From NCBI RefSeq assembly GCF_000767055.1, contig NZ_CP006764.1:1116001-1180000 (forward strand): 64,000 nt of DNA, given 5' to 3'. This document shows positions 8,342 to 16,940 of this stretch, in pieces (positions within the stretch are counted from its first letter, which is position 1; each line of letters begins with the position of its first letter). The stretch is from Corynebacterium doosanense CAU 212 = DSM 45436 (lineage in GTDB: Bacteria > Actinomycetota > Actinomycetes > Mycobacteriales > Mycobacteriaceae). The notes below the pieces were generated by a model. That model was not told the origin of the DNA, made no database searches, and was given only the letters and a program-made list of their open reading frames with translations. The translations under genes and the position numbers were made by a program.

Positions 8342-9619
8342 ATGACCTCGCAACCTCCTGCCGCAGAACACCTGCCCGCACACCGATCGAAGCTGCCCGC
8401 CGAAATCTGGGTGCTGGTCGCGGCCGCCTTCATCATTGCGCTGGGCTACGGCCTCATTGCACCGCTGCTGCCGCAATTTGTGCTGTCCTTCGACGTGTCC
8501 ATGGCCGCAGCCGGACTGGTCGTCTCTGTGTTCTCCCTCTCGCGACTGTTGTTTGCGCCGGTGTCGGGTTCGCTGATCGACAGGATCGGCTCGCGCAAGG
8601 TCTATCTCACCGGCCTGCTGACGGTGGCGGTGACGACGGGCCTCATCTCCGTGGCCAGCGAGTACTGGCACATCGTGGCGCTTCGGGCCGCGGCGGGTGT
8701 GGGATCGACGATGTTCACGGTGTCGGCGATGGGGTTGATCGTCAAACTCGCCCCACCGGACTCGCGTGGCCGCGCCTCTGCGGTCTACGGCACGGCGTTT
8801 CTGCTGGGCAACGTCATCGGCCCGGTCGCTGGAGCGGGCATGAGTTTCCTCGGGTTCCGCTGGCCCTTTGTCATCTACGGGACGGGCGTCGTTCTGGCCG
8901 CGTTTGTGGTGTGGTGGCGGATGCCCCGACGCCTAGACGCCGCCGGGAAACCGCTGGCACAGGTGAACAAACCCCCGATGCAGCTTCGCGACGCCCTCTC
9001 CGACTCCGCCTACCGGGCCGCGCTGATCTCTAACGTCGCCCACGGCTGGGTGAATATGGGTGTGCGGGTCTCCATCCTGCCGCTCTTCGCTGCGGCGGTC
9101 TTCCACGCGGAGGGCGCGGCCATTGCCGGGTTTGCGCTCGCCGCGTTCGCGGCCGGCAACGCGCTGGTGCTGCAGTTCTCCGGAAAATTCGCGGACACCT
9201 ACGGGCGCAGGCCGCTCATCGTCGCGGGTCTCATCGGCAGCGGCGTGTTCATCTCGGTCATGGGATTCGCCGTCACCATCCCGACGCTCATGATCCTGTC
9301 TGTCCTCGCCGGCGCCGCCGCGGGCCTGCTCAATCCCTCGCAGCAGGCCGTGCTTGCCGATGTCATCGGCAACGACCGCTCCGGCGGCAAGGTGCTCTCC
9401 ACCTATCAGATGGCCATGGACCTGGGGCAGATCATCGGCCCCATCCTCATCGGCACGCTTGCCGACGCCTTCGGCTTCCGCATCGCCTTCGCCTCCTGCG
9501 GTCTGGTCACCCTCGTCGGAATCATCGCGTGGGTGTTCGGGCGCGAGACACTGGGAACGCGGGAGGCGCGGCCGCAGTGGATCCGGGGGATGCGGGTTCG
9601 GCGGACTGACACGCGGTAG
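8342..9619 (+). CDS. MFS multidrug-type exporter
   Basis: Major facilitator of 425 residues with about 12 hydrophobic helices, resembling the DHA1 (12-TM drug:H+ antiporter) group. The first helix is at residues ~20-45 after a polar N-terminus. Motif A appears between TM2 and TM3 as DRIGSRKVYLTG and, degenerately, in the second half as GKFADTYGRRPLI. The substrate cannot be deduced. ATG 8342 was chosen, preceded by AAGGTGGG; longer upstream reading has no similarity to transporters. The palindrome 60-78 bp upstream is the likely control site. The next gene starts 22 bp downstream and may be co-transcribed. Confidence 0.88.
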   Translation: MTSQPPAAEHLPAHRSKLPAEIWVLVAAAFIIALGYGLIAPLLPQFVLSFDVSMAAAGLVVSVFSLSRLLFAPVSGSLIDRIGSRKVYLTGLLTVAVTTGLISVASEYWHIVALRAAAGVGSTMFTVSAMGLIVKLAPPDSRGRASAVYGTAFLLGNVIGPVAGAGMSFLGFRWPFVIYGTGVVLAAFVVWWRMPRRLDAAGKPLAQVNKPPMQLRDALSDSAYRAALISNVAHGWVNMGVRVSILPLFAAAVFHAEGAAIAGFALAAFAAGNALVLQFSGKFADTYGRRPLIVAGLIGSGVFISVMGFAVTIPTLMILSVLAGAAAGLLNPSQQAVLADVIGNDRSGGKVLSTYQMAMDLGQIIGPILIGTLADAFGFRIAFASCGLVTLVGIIAWVFGRETLGTREARPQWIRGMRVRRTDTR

Positions 9620-9641
9620 GGCCGTTGTTACGGTGGGCGGC

Positions 9642-9941
9642 ATGATCATTGCGTTGCTGTTCGCGGCCGCCGGGGTTTACCTCACCGCACACGCGGAGGG
9701 CCCGTGGTGGTTCCAGGCCATCGGCTATTTCCTCGCGGCCATGGTCGCGATTTTCGGTGTCGTTCACTCGTACCGAACCCGAAACACGACACCCCTGCGG
9801 CTTGATCGCGCAGAGACCGCGGTACTGAGGAAGCTTCGCGACGACGAGGGCCCCAATGACGTTAAATTCATCAAACTCGTTCGCCAACAGCACCCTTCGG
9901 CAGGGCTTGCGGAAGCGAAGCAGGCGGTGGATCGGCTGTAG
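9642..9941 (+). CDS. Small membrane protein with L7/L12-C-terminal-like domain
   Basis: Protein of 99 residues with two N-terminal hydrophobic helices (about 1-14 and 23-41) and a cytosolic tail. The tail (FIKLVRQQHPSAGLAEAKQAVDRL, about residues 76-99) resembles the KAVRE-x-GLGLKEAK-x-LVE signature of the ribosomal protein L7/L12 C-terminal domain. Small actinobacterial proteins with this domain fused to a membrane anchor exist, without known function to my knowledge. ATG 9642 was used; GTG 9633 is an in-frame alternative. It may share a transcript with the MFS gene. Function unknown. Confidence 0.7.
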   Translation: MIIALLFAAAGVYLTAHAEGPWWFQAIGYFLAAMVAIFGVVHSYRTRNTTPLRLDRAETAVLRKLRDDEGPNDVKFIKLVRQQHPSAGLAEAKQAVDRL

Positions 9942-9991
9942 GCGGATCTCCTGTTAGAGACCGTGCGAAAACGGCGCAGGAACGAAAGGAC

Positions 9992-10996
9992 TCATGGGGA
10001 AAATGTGGTTTTACCGTTGAGATACGTGAAGCTCGAGTCGCCGGACTCCACCGACAGTGCGCCACCGGTTTCTCGTCGAATCTCGAAGTCCGCGATGGTT
10101 ACGGACTCCCCGGGATTGAGGACACTTTTAGGCTGATAGTGCGTGCCTCCCGATAGGTCTTGGCTGAGCCTGAATTTTCGCGATTCGTTGTCGAAAACCA
10201 CAATGTCCGCTGGTACGTCCTTGCCTATGGCCTCATTGTGAATGATAACCGGGGGATCTAGCGGGACACCGCAGGAGAAATAGACCTCAGAGGATGACAG
10301 GTTGATGAAGCAGTTGTTCTGATCCTCGTCAAAGATCACGCTGTATGTTTTGACAGATGTGCCTGGCAGGAGGAATTCTTCGGCGGAGCGGTTTGAATCT
10401 GGTCCAGTAGACGAGTTCGGAACTGGCTCACTGTCGTTCGACGTGAACTTGCCGTCGGTAACTGTGAAGGAATAGCCGTCTCTACTCCCTGAAAATGAGG
10501 ACCCGGATATTTGCTCAAAGGTGAATCCCGCGAGGGTCACCTTCTCTCCGGGGATGAGTTTCCTACCGGGCTCTATCGGCCTTTCGGTATACAAAGCCTT
10601 GGGTGCGAACCCCTCTCCCGCCTCGTAGCGGATGACATTCGCCACCGCCTTGTTACCGGGATGCGTGGCCATGGGCGGGATTTCCGCCTGCACAAGTGTC
10701 GTCTCCGGGAACTTAAAGGGGCAATCAATTAGTGGCCCTTCGTTTCCTATCCACGCAGCGCAGGTCGTGCCGTCCGAGAACGTGACGGTGTAGCCGTCGG
10801 AGTTGTCGTCGCGGAACGCCTCGGCGGGCATCTCGGCCACACCCGAAGGGGCCGACGGGGCCGCGGAGGTCGAGGAAGTCGAGCTGTTCACCGGTGTCGG
10901 CTGCGGGGGAGTTGGTGCAGGGTCGACGGAACAGCCTGCGAGGAGCAGGGGTGCCACTAGTGCGACCGTAAAGACTGAGTTCCGAAATGTAGGCAA
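9992..10996 (-). CDS. Secreted lipoprotein with two repeated modules
   Basis: Probable cell-envelope lipoprotein of 334 residues. From TTG 10996 the protein opens with a lipoprotein signal peptide: Arg5, a hydrophobic core, then lipobox LLAGC with Cys22. A Pro/Ser/Thr linker follows to about residue 55. Two related modules come next. Each begins with a strand carrying two cysteines (TTCAAW...LIDC; NNCFIN...YFSC) and ends with a PGExVTxxxF element plus a GK-Thr-rich strand. The TTG start was preferred because the signal peptide is then ideal; ATG 11074 would bury it. No enzyme motif is visible. The adjacent frameshifted gene is a paralogue. Function unknown. Confidence 0.75.
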   Translation of the reverse strand: MPTFRNSVFTVALVAPLLLAGCSVDPAPTPPQPTPVNSSTSSTSAAPSAPSGVAEMPAEAFRDDNSDGYTVTFSDGTTCAAWIGNEGPLIDCPFKFPETTLVQAEIPPMATHPGNKAVANVIRYEAGEGFAPKALYTERPIEPGRKLIPGEKVTLAGFTFEQISGSSFSGSRDGYSFTVTDGKFTSNDSEPVPNSSTGPDSNRSAEEFLLPGTSVKTYSVIFDEDQNNCFINLSSSEVYFSCGVPLDPPVIIHNEAIGKDVPADIVVFDNESRKFRLSQDLSGGTHYQPKSVLNPGESVTIADFEIRRETGGALSVESGDSSFTYLNGKTTFSP

Positions 10997-11164
10997 GGTG
11001 GGTGTCCCATCGAGAGAGCTGAAAAGTGCGACATGACAAACGTAAAACCAAGGACCGCAAGCAGCGGGATTCATGGGGGTCAATACCCTGAAATCGCCGA
11101 GGTGTGAACACTCCGATTCTGCTTGGCGAGGGGCTTGGAACGGCCGTCGAGAAGCGTCAGTGGA

Positions 11165-12099
11165 CTACCAGGCCGAGGGCACAGCGACGACAGTTCCCGT
11201 TCCGCCACGGCGATCCGTGCACTGCCCAAGTTGATTGGCGCCGATCTCTTCCCAGCCGGAGAGCACCGGGCCGCGGGAACACTCCCAGCCCTGTTCGGAC
11301 ATGAAGATGGCGGCGCTCCCTCCCGTCTTGGCGCCCGGGGCGAAATAGTCGGTCATGACCTGCTGGGCGACGGCGCAGTCCGTCCCGTCCTGCGAGACGA
11401 CTACATTAGCGGGCCCTGTATAGGTCTCCACCTCGCCGCACTTCTGCCCCGAGCTAGCGACTCCGTCGGCCTTTTCCATGTCGGTAGTGAGCACACCGTC
11501 GGTCATGGTCGCCACCGAGCCGCCGCGGGAGATCTGGAAAATTGACGCGTCGGTCTGGGTGAATGTGGTGTCGCCAATGGTGACCCGCTCGCCGGGTTGG
11601 AGCTGGTTCTGGGGGTAGAACTTCATTTCGCCGAAAGGATCGCGGGTCATATCGATAGTCGGATACATGCCCAGGGCGGGGTCATCACCCAGGGTATTGG
11701 CGCGGATATCGATCGAACCCGTGGAGAGCATGGGCAGGCTGGGCGAACTGAAATCGCAGTAGGACACGTCCTCCATGTGGGTCGGGGTGCCGACGACGCG
11801 GCAGTGCGTGTAAGCGTCCGCTGATTCGACATAGAAGCCGCCGGTGCTGACGGGAGACGCGAAATCCGCCGGATCGCGTTCACCGGTGGGCTTGTCGGTC
11901 TCCGCCGTTGTCGAGCTGGTAATCGTCTCGGTGGTCGCGGAAATTGTTGAGGCGTGTTGTTTGTGGATTGTGAAGTCGGAGAGGCAGCCGAGATGCTCGT
12001 CATTTCCGGGGCCGATTCGGAAGAGTCACCGCAGGCAATAAGTGTGGGGAGCAGGGCGGCGACAGCCAAGGCCGCAGAAACGCGGATCTTTGAAAACAT
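11165..12099 (-). pseudogene. Lipoprotein paralogue broken by a frameshift
   Basis: Reading begins at ATG 12099 with a lipoprotein signal (lipobox LIAC, Cys23) and a Ser/Thr linker. Near 11953-11965 the meaningful frame changes by one base. The continuation, GFYVESADAYTHC, MEDVSYCDF and onward, runs to a stop at 11165. This part has one module like those of the neighbouring lipoprotein, including LQPGERVTIGDTTFTQ, then a Cys-containing C-terminal domain (TDCAVAQQVMTDYF, GWECSRG). The composition of the linker in the corrected frame is again Ser/Thr-rich, which supports a single-base loss rather than two genes. No slippery heptamer is seen. A sequencing error cannot be excluded. Confidence 0.8.
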
Positions 12100-12476
12100 A
12101 CGAGCAGGCTAGCGTACAAACGGGTATTAATCCGGGGAATTCTGGGAGAATCGGTTTAGGCTTTCTTAGGGGTCACCGCTGGGGGAAGGCAGCTATTTCC
12201 ACATCGCAGAAGTTTACTTCTTGGGTGAATTAGCGTTGACCGCCCGTGGGTGAGGTTCTCCCGCGAGCTCTTTCCGATCATGCTTTCCCGCCGGAACGTA
12301 AAGGGGCACAATCGGCCGGGCGGGGGAGGCGGCCGGAGGGTAGCGCCGATAAGCGTTGCCCCATCTACTGGCGATGCTCTGTGTTTGCCTCCGAGACAAG
12401 TTTGCGCCCCCGACCTGCAGGGTTCGATCCAGGCCAAATGGCTATTAGTCGTATTTTGTCGTACGCTGGGCGGACA
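12100..12476. other. 377-bp intergenic region between lipoprotein and deaD
   Basis: It holds the divergent promoters of the lipoprotein gene and the helicase gene, and probably a long helicase 5' leader, as is common for DeaD-type genes. No open frame with coding character continues through it. An AT-richer stretch at 12439-12465, including TATTAG and TACGCT, is the best place for the helicase promoter, but no convincing -35/-10 pair is seen. GGTTCGATCC near 12420 is only a chance T-loop-like string. Confidence 0.6.
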
Positions 12477-14777
12477 ATGAGTGATATTGAGAACGCCGCC
12501 GGCGGCGAAAACAGGCCGGACGACAACTATACGTCGGATATTCAGAACAACTCGCAGGGTGACGCAGCGCAGGCTGCACCCGTCACGGAGAAATTCGTGG
12601 TGGACTCGAGCACCAGGGATGCGAGCGGAACTGAGAACGCCGACTCCGAGAACAACAACTTGGACATCGACAACAACGTGAACAACCAGAACGACAACGC
12701 CGGCACCACGGATCAGGTGGGCAACAACCCCGCCATCACCCGCGACGCCGATGCAGCCGCCATCAGCAACCCGGACGACATGGTCGGCGGTGCCATCAAC
12801 CTGGCCCAGCTGAACGACCAGCAGGACACCCCCGTCTTCGCCCAGGCCGCCCCCGAGGCTGAGCCGGCCAAAGAGAAGAAGTCCGAGCCCGCAGAGCCCG
12901 CTAAGGCTGCAAAGGAAGAGGAGCCCGTCAGCGGCTTCGACAACCTCGGCCTCCCGGCCGACGTGCTCAAGGCCATCAAAAAGGTCGGCTTCGAACAGCC
13001 GTCGCCGATTCAGGAGCAGACGATCCCGCTGCTCATGGAGGGTCGCGACGTCGTGGGCCTCGCCCAGACCGGTACCGGCAAGACCGCGGCCTTCGCGCTG
13101 CCGATCCTCGCCCGCCTGGACACCAAGGTCCGCGCACCGCAGGCACTGGTCCTCGCACCGACTCGTGAGCTGGCTCTGCAGTCCGCAGACTCCTTCCAGT
13201 CCTTCGCCGATCACCTCGGCGGCATCCAGATCCTGCCCATCTACGGTGGCCAGGCCTACGGCATCCAGCTCTCCGGCCTTCGCCGCGGCGCCCAGATCAT
13301 CGTGGGTACCCCGGGTCGTGTCATCGATCACCTGCAGAAGGGTTCGCTGGACATCTCCAACCTCAAGTACCTGGTGCTTGATGAGGCCGACGAGATGCTT
13401 AACATGGGCTTCCAGGAGGATGTCGAGCGCATCCTCGAGGACACCCCGGACTCCAAGCAGGTCGCCCTGTTCTCCGCGACGATGCCCAACGGCATTCGCA
13501 AGATCTCGCGCCAGTACCTCAATGACCCCATCGAGGTCCAGGTAAAGACCGAGACCCGCACCGCGACGAACATCACGCAGAGCTACATCTACACGGCTCA
13601 CCGCAACAAACTCGACGCCATCACCCGCATCCTCGAAGTGACCGAGTTTGAGGGCATGATCGTGTTCGTGCGCACCAAGCACGAGACCGAGGAGCTCGCC
13701 GAGAAGCTGCGTGCCCGCGGATTCTCCGCCGCCGCTATCAACGGTGACATCGCGCAGAACCAGCGTGAGCGCACCGTCGATCAGCTCAAGGACGGTCGTC
13801 TGGACATCCTCGTCGCCACCGACGTCGCTGCCCGTGGCCTGGACGTCGACCGCATCAGCCACGTGCTGAACTACGACATCCCCAACGACACCGAGAGCTA
13901 CGTCCACCGCATCGGCCGTACCGGCCGTGCGGGACGCAAGGGCGAGGCGATCCTCTTCGTCACCCCGCGCGAGCGCCGCATGCTGCGTGCCATCGAGCGC
14001 GCCACCAACGCGACGCTGTACGAGATGGAGCTGCCGACGGTGGACGAGGTGAACGAGTCCCGCAAGGAGCAGTTCCAGGACTCCATCACCGAGGCGATGG
14101 AATCCAAGCAGATCAACGTCTTCCGCAACATGGTTCGTGCCTACTCCCAGGAGAAGGACGTCCCCATGGAGGACATCGCCGCAGCACTGGCCGCCAAGGC
14201 ACAGGGCGACGAGCACTTCCTCATGAAGGAGCAGCCGGCTCAGCGCCAGGACCGCTTCGACCGTGACGACCGCCGTGGTGGACGCGACGACCGTCGCGAC
14301 GATCGTCGTGGCGGCCGCGACAACGAGCGCGGCGGACGTGACCGCGACCGCGGTGGCGCGCGCCGCCCGGACGGTGACTTCGACACCTACCGCCTTGCCG
14401 TGGGCAAGCGTCAGAACGTTCGCCCGGGTGCCATCGTCGGCGCCTTGGCCAACGAGGGAGGCCTGAACTCCCGCGACTTCGGCCGCATCACCATCGCAGT
14501 CGACCACACCCTGGTCGAACTGCCGAAGAGCCTCGACTCCGGGGTACTCGGACGCTTGAGCGGCACCCGCATCTCCGGCCAGCTCATCAACATCGAGCGT
14601 GACCACAGCGGCCCGCACGAGGGCGGCCCCCGCGGTGGCGGCGGACGTGACCGCGATGACCGTCGTGGCGGCGGATTCGGCGGCCGCAGCGGTGGACGCG
14701 ATCGTGACGATCGCCGTGGCGGCGGACATGACCGCGACGACCGTCGTGGTGGCGGACGTGGCGGCTGGCGCGACTAG
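12477..14777 (+). CDS. deaD: DEAD-box ATP-dependent RNA helicase, DeaD/CsdA type
   Basis: RNA helicase of 766 residues acting in ribosome assembly and mRNA unwinding, especially in the cold. All core motifs are present: Q motif (GFEQPSPIQ), Walker A AQTGTGKT (~196), PTRELALQ, TPGRVID, DEAD (~302), SAT (~334), ARGLDVD and HRIGRTGRAG (~477). After an Arg/Asp/Gly-rich linker, a DbpA-type RNA-binding domain (FDTYRLAVGKRQNVRPGAI, ~633-705) is followed by a second RGG-like tail. Residues 1-150 are an Asn/Asp-rich disordered extension longer than in enteric homologues. ATG 12477 begins the MSDIEN sequence. A strong terminator follows at 14806. Confidence 0.95.
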   Translation: MSDIENAAGGENRPDDNYTSDIQNNSQGDAAQAAPVTEKFVVDSSTRDASGTENADSENNNLDIDNNVNNQNDNAGTTDQVGNNPAITRDADAAAISNPDDMVGGAINLAQLNDQQDTPVFAQAAPEAEPAKEKKSEPAEPAKAAKEEEPVSGFDNLGLPADVLKAIKKVGFEQPSPIQEQTIPLLMEGRDVVGLAQTGTGKTAAFALPILARLDTKVRAPQALVLAPTRELALQSADSFQSFADHLGGIQILPIYGGQAYGIQLSGLRRGAQIIVGTPGRVIDHLQKGSLDISNLKYLVLDEADEMLNMGFQEDVERILEDTPDSKQVALFSATMPNGIRKISRQYLNDPIEVQVKTETRTATNITQSYIYTAHRNKLDAITRILEVTEFEGMIVFVRTKHETEELAEKLRARGFSAAAINGDIAQNQRERTVDQLKDGRLDILVATDVAARGLDVDRISHVLNYDIPNDTESYVHRIGRTGRAGRKGEAILFVTPRERRMLRAIERATNATLYEMELPTVDEVNESRKEQFQDSITEAMESKQINVFRNMVRAYSQEKDVPMEDIAAALAAKAQGDEHFLMKEQPAQRQDRFDRDDRRGGRDDRRDDRRGGRDNERGGRDRDRGGARRPDGDFDTYRLAVGKRQNVRPGAIVGALANEGGLNSRDFGRITIAVDHTLVELPKSLDSGVLGRLSGTRISGQLINIERDHSGPHEGGPRGGGGRDRDDRRGGGFGGRSGGRDRDDRRGGGHDRDDRRGGGRGGWRD
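14255..14772 (+). repeat. Arg-Asp-Gly coding repeats in deaD tail
   Basis: Two blocks, about 14255-14365 and 14626-14772, are built from irregular copies of a GACCGTCGTGGTGGACG-like unit, coding for DRRGGRD/DRDDRRGGG. They flank the DbpA-type domain. Copy number is likely to vary between strains by slippage or unequal exchange. Confidence 0.75.
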
Positions 14778-14805
14778 TTCGCCCGGCACCCCGCAGCACT
14801 GAGAG

Positions 14806-14849
14806 CCGCCCCCGGCACGGAGTTCATTCTCCGTGACGGGGGCGGTTTT
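14806..14849 (+). terminator. Intrinsic terminator of deaD
   Basis: A 17-bp stem (14806-14822 with 14829-14845, one mismatch) closes a TTCATT loop and is followed by TTTT. It lies 28 bp after the deaD stop codon. Confidence 0.93.
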
Positions 14850-15047
14850 CTGCTGTCTCGCGGGCGGGTTGTCGAACCCTCTGGTGTGGCGTTCATGGAG
14901 GTGAAGAGTCGGAAAACAGCGGCGACAACGCCCGGGATGGTTGTTAGCGTGAGCGGGCAACCCCTCCCTGTCCGGCTGAGGCGACCTGCGGACAACGGGC
15001 GTCGATAAGCGGGGGAGAACCACACCCGCTGCCCTAGGAGACCACCC

Positions 15048-16316
15048 ATGTCCCACCTCCCGTCCTTCTCCCGCCGTCGACTCATTCAGGGCGGGGGAGT
15101 CGCCGCCGCAGCCGCCGCCCTGAGCTCCGTGACCTCGCGTGTGCCGGGAACCGCACAGCCCGTGGAGCGGCGGATGCCGCTGTCGTTCAACGCGGACGGG
15201 CGATTCCGCATCGTCCAGTTCAACGACACACAGGACGGCCCACTCACCGACCGACGCACCATCGAGTTCATGGGCCGGGTCCTCGACGAGCAGAAGCCCG
15301 ACTTCGCGCTTATCAACGGTGACGTCATCAACGGTGATCCCACGACCGACCTGGAGGTGAGCCAGGCGATCAACAACGTGTTCATGCCCTTAGAATCGCG
15401 GGGCATCCCGTGGGCGGTGACCTTCGGCAACCATGACGAGGACTCGACCGAGGAACACGGCACCCACGCCTTCGAACCGCAGATGGTCGAGTTCGTCCGG
15501 CAGTACAAGCACAACCTCAACCCCTCGGACGCGGACGGGCTGTAGGGCTCCTCGAACGGGCAGCTGCTGGTCGAGAGCTCGACGGGTGAGGCGCCGGCGT
15601 TTGCCATCTGGCTGCTCGACTCCGGGCGTTACGCCCCCGAGAACCCCGCGGGGCAGTCGCGCGACGGCCTCATGGGTTACGACTGGCTGCGCCCCGAGCA
15701 GATCCGCTGGTACCAGGACCTCTCGCAGGAGACGGAGACCCGTTTCGGGGCCAAGGTGCCCGGGCTGATGTTCTTCCACATCCCCACCTACGAGCACCAC
15801 CACATGTGGTTCGGCAGCCAGTTCACCCCCGATGAGGCCGGCCATGCGGAAGCGGTCCGACGCCACGGCATCGAGGGTGTGCGCCACAAGGACAACTACA
15901 CCGGCCTGTTCAACTCCGGCATCTACGCCGCCGCCTTCGGGCGCGGCGACATCCGCGGCATCTACTGCGGCCACGACCACATCAACACCTACATGGGCAA
16001 CTACTACGGCATCGAGCTGGGTTACGGCCCCGGCACGGGATTCGGCACGTACGGGCTTAACGACGGCACCCTGGACACCCACACGCTGCGGGGCGCGCGG
16101 GTATTTGATCTCAACGAGAACACTGAGGGGGTGTACGAGCGGACCTTCCTGGTGTTCGCCAAGGATCTGGGCATCGACATGGATCCGGCGGCGCAGAGGA
16201 TCGCCGCTCCGGAACCCTTCCCGAAGTACGTGTCGGCGATCGGGGCAGGCGGCGTGCCCTCCGGACTGTCCTCGAACCTGTCGTCCGGGTTGTCCTCGGC
16301 TCTGGGTTCGTCGTAG
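15048..16316 (+). pseudogene. Tat-exported metallophosphoesterase with in-frame amber stop
   Basis: Calcineurin-like phosphoesterase, 422 codons in one frame but cut by TAG at 15543-15545 (codon 166). The N-terminus has a twin-arginine signal (SRRRLIQGGG, then Ala-rich), so export to the envelope was intended. Metal-binding blocks are FNDTQD (Gln in place of the usual DxH His), INGDVING and FGNHDED before the stop, and HIPTYEHHH and YCGHDHINTY after it. Both fragments stay in frame, so only the amber codon separates them; TGG would need a single transition. The truncated product lacks half the metal site. AGGAG lies 9-10 bases before the ATG. It could be a true pseudogene, amber readthrough or a sequence error. 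Confidence 0.85.
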
Positions 16317-16336
16317 CTCTGGCTGCCCGCGCACGC

Positions 16337-16373
16337 GAAAACCCCCCGCCGAGATCTCTCAGCGAGGGGCGGG
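16337..16373 (-). terminator. Candidate terminator for the leftward membrane-protein gene
   Basis: Read on the minus strand, CCCGCC near 16373 pairs with GGCGGG near 16345 around an interrupted inner helix, followed by TTTT (complement of 16337-16341). It lies between two convergent genes. Confidence 0.5.
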
Positions 16374-16385
16374 AACAGCGGCTGT

Positions 16386-16853
16386 CTAGACGAACATGAG
16401 CACCAGGGTGATGACCCACAGTAGGTTGAAGATGCCGCTGAACATGGACAGCTGCTTCTTCAGCTTGGTGGTGTCGGCACCCCGGTCCTCGGGCTCTTCC
16501 TCGCCGGGGGCGAGCAGACCGAGGGCGCCGACCATCTTCTTCTGCTTGGGCACGATGACGCCCAGCAGGAGGATCCACGCCACGGCGGCAAGCAGGATGG
16601 CGGCGTGGAACTGGTACTGGTCGCTGTAGGTGGACCAGTGGGTGAACAGAATGGTCACGCCGAGCAGCGGCACGAGCAGGGAGATGTAACCGTAGAGCTC
16701 GGAGACCCGGTGGGTGGCACGTGCGATGCCCTCGCTTCCGGCGTCGCCGTTGGCGGCGCGGACGGCCGCGTTGGGGAAGGCGGAGGTGGCGTACATGACC
16801 GCGCCCATGAGGAGGATCGCGGTGACGACGTGGAGGGTGAGAAGAATGGACAT
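16386..16853 (-). CDS. Four-helix membrane protein of unknown function
   Basis: Protein of 155 residues with four predicted membrane helices (about 2-22, 52-72, 82-102 and 133-153) and a charged loop between helices 3 and 4 (PGEEEPEDRGADTTKLKK). The hydrophobic pattern resembles small DUF2269-type membrane proteins, but I cannot confirm that. ATG 16853 was chosen because GAAAGG lies about 9 bases upstream; an extended start at 16889 would add a charged 12-residue leader. It lies downstream of putP and the nuclease gene on the same strand. No substrate or partner can be named. Confidence 0.75.
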   Translation of the reverse strand: MSILLTLHVVTAILLMGAVMYATSAFPNAAVRAANGDAGSEGIARATHRVSELYGYISLLVPLLGVTILFTHWSTYSDQYQFHAAILLAAVAWILLLGVIVPKQKKMVGALGLLAPGEEEPEDRGADTTKLKKQLSMFSGIFNLLWVITLVLMFV

Positions 16854-16940
16854 GTGGGGAAACCTTTCGCCGGTATCTGAGTGGGCCACGAATCTCGTCG
16901 CCCGTTCAGGGTGGTGCTCAGGGCGGATGTTACCTGCCGG

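Noticed and set aside
12405..12435. tRNA-like T-loop string (GGTTCGATCC)
   Set aside because: The flanking bases do not form a T-stem, and no acceptor, D- or anticodon arm is present.
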